DNA of 64,000 nt from Variovorax paradoxus EPS (lineage in GTDB: Bacteria > Pseudomonadota > Gammaproteobacteria > Burkholderiales > Burkholderiaceae_C). A program made the position numbers and the translations under genes. Location of the stretch: the NCBI RefSeq assembly GCF_000184745.1, contig NC_014931.1, forward strand, positions 4,898,001 through 4,962,000. Reading direction: 5' to 3'. This document shows positions 61,601-64,000 of this stretch, one piece after another (the first letter of the stretch is position 1; every line of letters begins with the position of its first letter). Under the pieces are notes generated by a model. The model searched no databases. It saw nothing but the letters and a program-made list of their open reading frames with translations, and was not told the DNA's origin.

Positions 61601-62882
61601 CGGCCACCTGCACGCCGTAGAGCCACACGGCGCCGTAGTTGCGCACGTTGACGCTGAAGCTCACCGTGGCGGTGCCGTCGAGCTGGCCGTCTGCGCCGTG
61701 GTTCATGCGCGGCGTCGAGGCCGCCTTGGCGACGCCGATGCGGTTCTGGCTCGAGGTGATGACCACCGTGTTCGAGGGCGACACCGCCGGCGCCACGCCG
61801 TCGTTGTAGTAGCCCTGCGCGGTGTTGCGGATGTCCCCCGTCTGGTCGGCCTTGACCTGCACCGCGAACTGCATCGCGATCGACGCATTGCGTGCCAGCG
61901 GCGCCGGCACGCCGATGGCCACTTCGACGGCCGAGGCGTCGTCCACGGTGCGGTAGCTGAAGTCCGCATCGCCCGGCAGGCGGAACAGCCGCACCGCGCC
62001 GGCCGCCGTGCTCTGCAGGCTGCCCGCGATGTAGCGCGTGCCCGCGGGCACGAGGTCGCGCACCAGCAACAGGGCGGTGGGCGTGCCGTTCACCAGCACC
62101 GGCGTGCCGGCGGGTGCGGCGGTGTTGCCGGGGCGGGCGTCGCGCGCGCCGATGTTCGTGCCGGATACCGTGAAGTCGATGCGCGTGCTGCCAGGAACCA
62201 CGAGACCCGGATAGCTCGCCGACTTGGTGAGCGAGAGCACCGCCACGTCGCCCGCGGTGACGGTGTCGCGGTTGACCGCGCTGAGCTTCTGCAGCGCGGT
62301 GGTGGCGCTGAGCACCACGCAGGCGCTGCCGGTGGCCGTGGCGGGCACGGTGCCCTGCACCAGCAGCGCCGCGGTTTCGCCGGGCTGCAGTGCGATCGCG
62401 CCGGCGGTGCCCAGCGGCAGCACCGGATCGGCCGCATCGACCACGCCGTTGTTGTTGCTGTCGCGCACCACGCGCAGCGCCGAGAGATCGAGCGCATCGG
62501 CCGGACAGCCCGCACCGTTGTTCGCCAGGCCGATGGTGTAGCTCGACGGCACGTTGCCGGTGTTGGTGAGCAGGTGGCTCAGCGTGACGACGGTGGCCGG
62601 CGGACGGTCGACCGACTGGTCGTGCGTGAGCACCAGCGCCTCGACCGGCAGCACGCTGGCGACGACGCTGTTGGAGCTCGAAGTCTCGGTCTGCGCAAGG
62701 CCGGCCGGCACGTAGGTGGCGGTGGCGACGTTGCGCAGCACGGTGCCGCCGGCCGGCGCCGCGGCGTGCGCGACAGGTCCGGCGACCGTGCAGCACAGAA
62801 CCGCCATCGCAGCGACGGCAGCGGCCATGCCGCCTCGCCATTGCTGCGAGCGGGTGCTCAGGTACGCCAGAAGAAATTGCAC
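55650..62882 (-). CDS. Giant outer-membrane surface protein: DUF11 repeats plus predicted beta-barrel
   Basis: A 2410-residue exported protein. Signal peptide ends near AHAAAP. Residues about 50-1030 hold several DUF11-type repeats (SYTIGLANNG, VSFSVNVRNYG, YHLKVTNTGV, YALVVTNKTG). Near 1040 an SdrD-B-like domain opens VYMDCKRDGRQEGDDEIGVPG. A Big_1-like domain lies near 1430-1550. The C-terminal ~800 residues contain many alternating beta strands (for example VYSEYRLADS, ALMRYERRSERV, AHVNYNPRPGTV) and end AYIRLRFKFDE plus a short tail, suggesting an outer-membrane barrel. GTG 62882 follows GGAAGG; ATG 62828 is possible. Its stop overlaps the next ORF. Role in envelope or adhesion is inferred. 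Confidence 0.82.
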   Translation of the reverse strand: MQFLLAYLSTRSQQWRGGMAAAVAAMAVLCCTVAGPVAHAAAPAGGTVLRNVATATYVPAGLAQTETSSSNSVVASVLPVEALVLTHDQSVDRPPATVVTLSHLLTNTGNVPSSYTIGLANNGAGCPADALDLSALRVVRDSNNNGVVDAADPVLPLGTAGAIALQPGETAALLVQGTVPATATGSACVVLSATTALQKLSAVNRDTVTAGDVAVLSLTKSASYPGLVVPGSTRIDFTVSGTNIGARDARPGNTAAPAGTPVLVNGTPTALLLVRDLVPAGTRYIAGSLQSTAAGAVRLFRLPGDADFSYRTVDDASAVEVAIGVPAPLARNASIAMQFAVQVKADQTGDIRNTAQGYYNDGVAPAVSPSNTVVITSSQNRIGVAKAASTPRMNHGADGQLDGTATVSFSVNVRNYGAVWLYGVQVADLMEGSGTTQFGAFTPAAVPAANQYTIVPGSLAIASNQGNGVSGTVAAVNSAFNGTAGAQSLLAPGAVLPVGAQFTVRFDVRFNVGGRAGTLLNTARAQGALTPGGAPVAFDDSVNGSNPDADGDGNPNNDSSPTPVSTQLPTLSLVKTASAPRRVAQGVYELDYHLKVTNTGVAAAPNLRLIDNLNCTFDMDKPDGLVAAWELIAPPKARNGVLNAAAGFTGRASCDRESLASSDPFRLPTEAVLSVTDGSRALAPGQSEELSFTVRITQKPAAIGGRVAVTNKGWAAAFDQNTVNVTPAMLVVASASSVQSLLVDPQGVVYNAVTREPVAGAVVTFTRQSCSSGAVTPITADQLYGGASGLYTVNANGSISMVTGADGGYQFYLQSPPVTGSCTYAIGVVPPAGSGYVAPSQLIPATAGTFSRCGAIVPNAGAPQGADATTHYFSVNAGLDAAGAACDVVHNHIPLDPGNVLGLVLRKEGSKRQAEFGDFMDYALVVTNKTGFPVTGVRLSDTLPPGFAYVAKSVRLNGSAAVDPVGGAGPQLFFDYPALKLGVDQSATVRYRVRIGVGAPTNGDAVNRARANSGPMQSNLASWTVRVTGGVFSDDAFMFGKVYMDCKRDGRQEGDDEIGVPGVRLYMEDGTHVITDVEGKWSLYGLKPLTHVLRVDQTTLPPGAQLAVLDNRNAGRPESRFVDLKKGEFHKANFIVGNCDAPDVMKDVIARRAAIAASPDTEAEAQVRMRLDPEGRIVPVGDVRSLPASGQSSVTGSTGSTGSTLANSAPLIAMPVAPSGASSFVNGASGTASGTLGASAAPAPTPAGSLFAALNGLPTNAQGASATGGGAAGVGAFASRPVNTSTQMLAPRANPLLPQAVPSPVELEALLPRIEGNALGFIDLKDGDTLPAQSVNVRVKGEAGLALRLTVNGKVIEERRVGKKTQLDAKKLGAWEYIGVVLQPGANRLLLEGMDPFGNARGTAQHITVVAPDKLGAIQVELPVSAQADLRTPVIVKVRLTDAAGVPVTARTQLTLETDRGRWLDEDLNPAEPGTQVFMEGGAAEFRLLPPGEPGDARLRVTAGSFVKEVRLALLPEMRPMIGVGIVEGVLDLTRRGGVPLGAMPAGAAFEAELTGLADESNNRRAAARSAFFFKGTVKGEYLLTAAYDSAKTRDDRLFRDIRPDEFYPVYGDSSVKGFDAQSTQKLYVRIDKNRSYLLYGDFTTASSTEVRNLSQNNRALTGLKHVYDDGNVRATSFFSRTAQTQQVEEFRAVGTSGPYYLSATGGEFVDNSEQVEVVVRDRNQPDLVLQRTTVARFVDYTIEPLTRRILFTHAISSVDANLNPQSIRVTYEVDAGGPKFNVAGTDVQVKVTDNLQLGVVASTDENPENRRKLGALTAVARVGENTTMAGEWVRTESDKNGKGSGGRVELRHQTEDLAVVALASKTSTGFDNPGASFSAGRTEASARAEYRIDTSTALRGEALFSQDALLGGSRRGFTASVQKKVGEQLVAEVGLRHGQSGAGLGTSSGFDYGQISTYSGNLGSGVGAGNVTALGAAATANANAEDLTTVRARISAQVPGLPQANVFVEGEQDIRKSDRHVLAIGGNYAVTDKTRIYGRYELVSSLYNQDELGTTGSNNVGILGIESSYMEGGRVYSEYRLADSIDGRAAQAATGVRNTFKLNDQWRLTGGIEHTRQLGGPVNSGNTGTGYAGGLGQSTAITGGVEYGTERIKASGVLEGRRGDDANTRLFSAGFGYKIDRAWSLLARSVMSDSEGQGTNAGNEHHLARHQIGLAYRPVDTDSWNALMRYERRSERVVGTGSSTGALDGASVFGSGSGNASLPGSTSADIVSAHVNYNPRPGTVINGRYAAKWSRADDGWLKSTYWAHLLQARYTQDIDKDWDFGIQAGLLYGKGGALQKTLGVEVGYQAMTNLWVSVGYNVVGLKDRDLTANEYTSKGAYIRLRFKFDETGLGFPSAGAANANAAAGP

Positions 62883-63046
62883 GCCACGAACCTTCCATTG
62901 GCCCCTCGCACGCGGCGCGAGCCGTCAAAACTCGAAAAAAACTTTTTCCTCTGCCGCCTGCAAATACAGGTGCGGTTGCGTGCTGCTTTGTTGGAAGCGG
63001 CAAGGGAAAAAGGCGAAGCGAGCCGATGCGGCAGCGCCTCGCGAAA

Positions 63047-63072
63047 GCCGGCGGACCGCAAGGCCCGCCGGC
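63047..63072 (-). terminator. Hairpin after the third surface-protein gene
   Basis: GCCGGCGG (63047-63054) and CCGCCGGC (63065-63072) form a GC-rich stem that on the minus strand is followed by TTT (63046-63044). It lies 18 bases after the stop of the gene ending at 63090 and may be a terminator or attenuator before the 2410-residue gene. Confidence 0.55.
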
Positions 63073-63089
63073 GACTCAAACCCTTGTCG

Positions 63090-64000
63090 TTACTGGTTGA
63101 TCTTCACGGCGAAGGTCAACGTGGCCGTGCCGCTCGGGGCCACGGAATTGCTGGCGCTGCCGCAGCTCACCGCGGTGGCGGTCTGCGCGTAGACGAGTGC
63201 CGTACCGGACACGCCGGTCGAGGTGCACTGCGTTGCAGCCGTGGGTTGCGTGGCGCTCAGCAAGGTGTACGCAGGCACTGCATCGTTGATCGCGATGTTG
63301 GTGACCGGCGAGGTGCCTTCGTTGGTGGCGACGACCTTGTAGACGATGCACTGGCCCGGCTTGAGCGACAGCGGTGCTGCCGCGAATGCGCCATCCGCCG
63401 TGCCATCGCAGGCGACGTCGGCAGCCTGCGTCTTGAGGACGCGGATCTGGCCGGTGATCACGGTGCTGATGTCGGTGGCCGACGGTGCGCCGCAGCTCGC
63501 GGGGCCGCTGAAGGTCGCGGTCACGGTCGTGGTGTCGGTCGCGCCGGCGCTGGCGCCGCCCGGTGCGAACACGCGCACCAGCAGCTTCTGCGATGCGCCC
63601 ACGGCCAGCGGGCCGGCTTGCGGGCCGGTCACCAGCGTGTCGTTCGCGTCGATCTGGCCGTCACCGTTGACGTCCAGGTAGATCGCGGTGGTCCAGCCGA
63701 GCGAGGCGTCGGCCGCCGGCACGGTGGCCGTCAGCGTGTACGCACCGCAGCTCTGGTTGCCGGTGTTGGTCAGCGTGTGCGGATACACCACGGTGCCGCC
63801 CGGTGCGAGCTGGCCGCTGTTGTTCGGCGTGAGCGTGGCGCTCGACACCAGTGCGGCGGTCACGGTCACGGCGTCGGTCTTCGTGTCGGACACGATCACA
63901 CCGGTCGAGGCGACGGCGGTGGACTGCACCTGGAAGTAGACCTTCTGCGCGGTGACGGGCGACTGCGTGGCAGGCGGCGTCACGCAGGCAGCGACATCGC
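63090..64000 (-). CDS. DUF11-type surface protein, 5' end outside window
   Basis: The last 303 codons of a larger gene; the frame is open to the window edge. It shows DUF11-like repeats: LVSSATLTPNNSGQLAPGGT, VVYPHTLTNTGNQSCGAYTL, a calcium-type loop YLDVNGDGQIDANDTL, then QCIVYKVVATNEGTSPVTNI and a C-terminal ATLTFAVKINQ. The ending is like that of the 1768-residue neighbour (VLFSVKVD). It is the most upstream of three adjacent surface genes. Likely secreted; N-terminus unseen. Confidence 0.8.
   Translation of the reverse strand, partial: DVAACVTPPATQSPVTAQKVYFQVQSTAVASTGVIVSDTKTDAVTVTAALVSSATLTPNNSGQLAPGGTVVYPHTLTNTGNQSCGAYTLTATVPAADASLGWTTAIYLDVNGDGQIDANDTLVTGPQAGPLAVGASQKLLVRVFAPGGASAGATDTTTVTATFSGPASCGAPSATDISTVITGQIRVLKTQAADVACDGTADGAFAAAPLSLKPGQCIVYKVVATNEGTSPVTNIAINDAVPAYTLLSATQPTAATQCTSTGVSGTALVYAQTATAVSCGSASNSVAPSGTATLTFAVKINQ

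Overview
The window looks like a chromosomal segment of a high-GC betaproteobacterium of the Comamonadaceae, most like Variovorax. This is inferred from gene content (TRAP and hotdog-thioesterase cassettes, a PuuD/UraH/PuuE purine route), GC-rich codon use, and dispersed TTCGACAAGCTCAGC palindromes. No database search was possible.

Layout. Positions 1-11251 (minus strand) are a compact biosynthetic operon. A two-module NRPS (C-A-T-C-A-T-reductase; the first A domain reads as Ser) is followed by an RhlB-like GT-B glycosyltransferase, an MbtH protein, an RhlC-like GT2 glycosyltransferase and an MFS exporter cut by the window edge. The likely product is a glycosylated N-acyl dipeptide aldehyde or alcohol. 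Positions 11663-14541 hold a LysR regulator divergent from a secreted sorbosone-dehydrogenase-like enzyme and its diheme cytochrome c. Positions 14635-22075 hold a two-subunit indolepyruvate:ferredoxin oxidoreductase, a DctPQM TRAP transporter and a hotdog thioesterase, suggesting uptake and oxidative decarboxylation of aryl-2-oxoacids followed by CoA release. A low-molecular-weight tyrosine phosphatase converges on this block.

Positions 22653-27154 are a magnesium locus: two small ORFs, a hairpin covering the ribosome binding site, mgtA, a 260-bp palindromic element and mgtC. The second small ORF begins Met-Asp-Pro-Ala-Pro, like the enterobacterial MgtL/MgtP leaders. Positions 27270-38391 hold an aldehyde dehydrogenase, glycerate 2-kinase and a purine/urate catabolic regulon (puuD, xdhC, uraH, a GntR regulator, puuE, a uraD-allantoate amidohydrolase fusion and an M20 enzyme). 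Two copies of one operator bearing TGTATACA tie part of it together.

Positions 38428-46696 carry two secreted phosphoesterase-type lipoproteins, each behind a candidate Pho box, plus a diheme peroxidase, two paralogous lipoproteins and a prolyl-4-hydroxylase-like oxygenase. Positions 47473-50276 hold a GH43/AbfB glycosidase, a MarR regulator, a small zinc-ribbon-like protein and an XRE regulator with a short N-terminus. Positions 50311-64000 (minus strand) are three consecutive giant cell-surface genes (DUF11, Big_1, SpaA-like and glycine-rich domains, with a predicted outer-membrane barrel in the second). The most upstream runs off the window.

The most noteworthy items are the NRPS/RhlB/RhlC-like glycolipopeptide operon, the leader-peptide architecture upstream of mgtA, the two Pho-box phosphoesterase lipoproteins, and the surface-protein operon.
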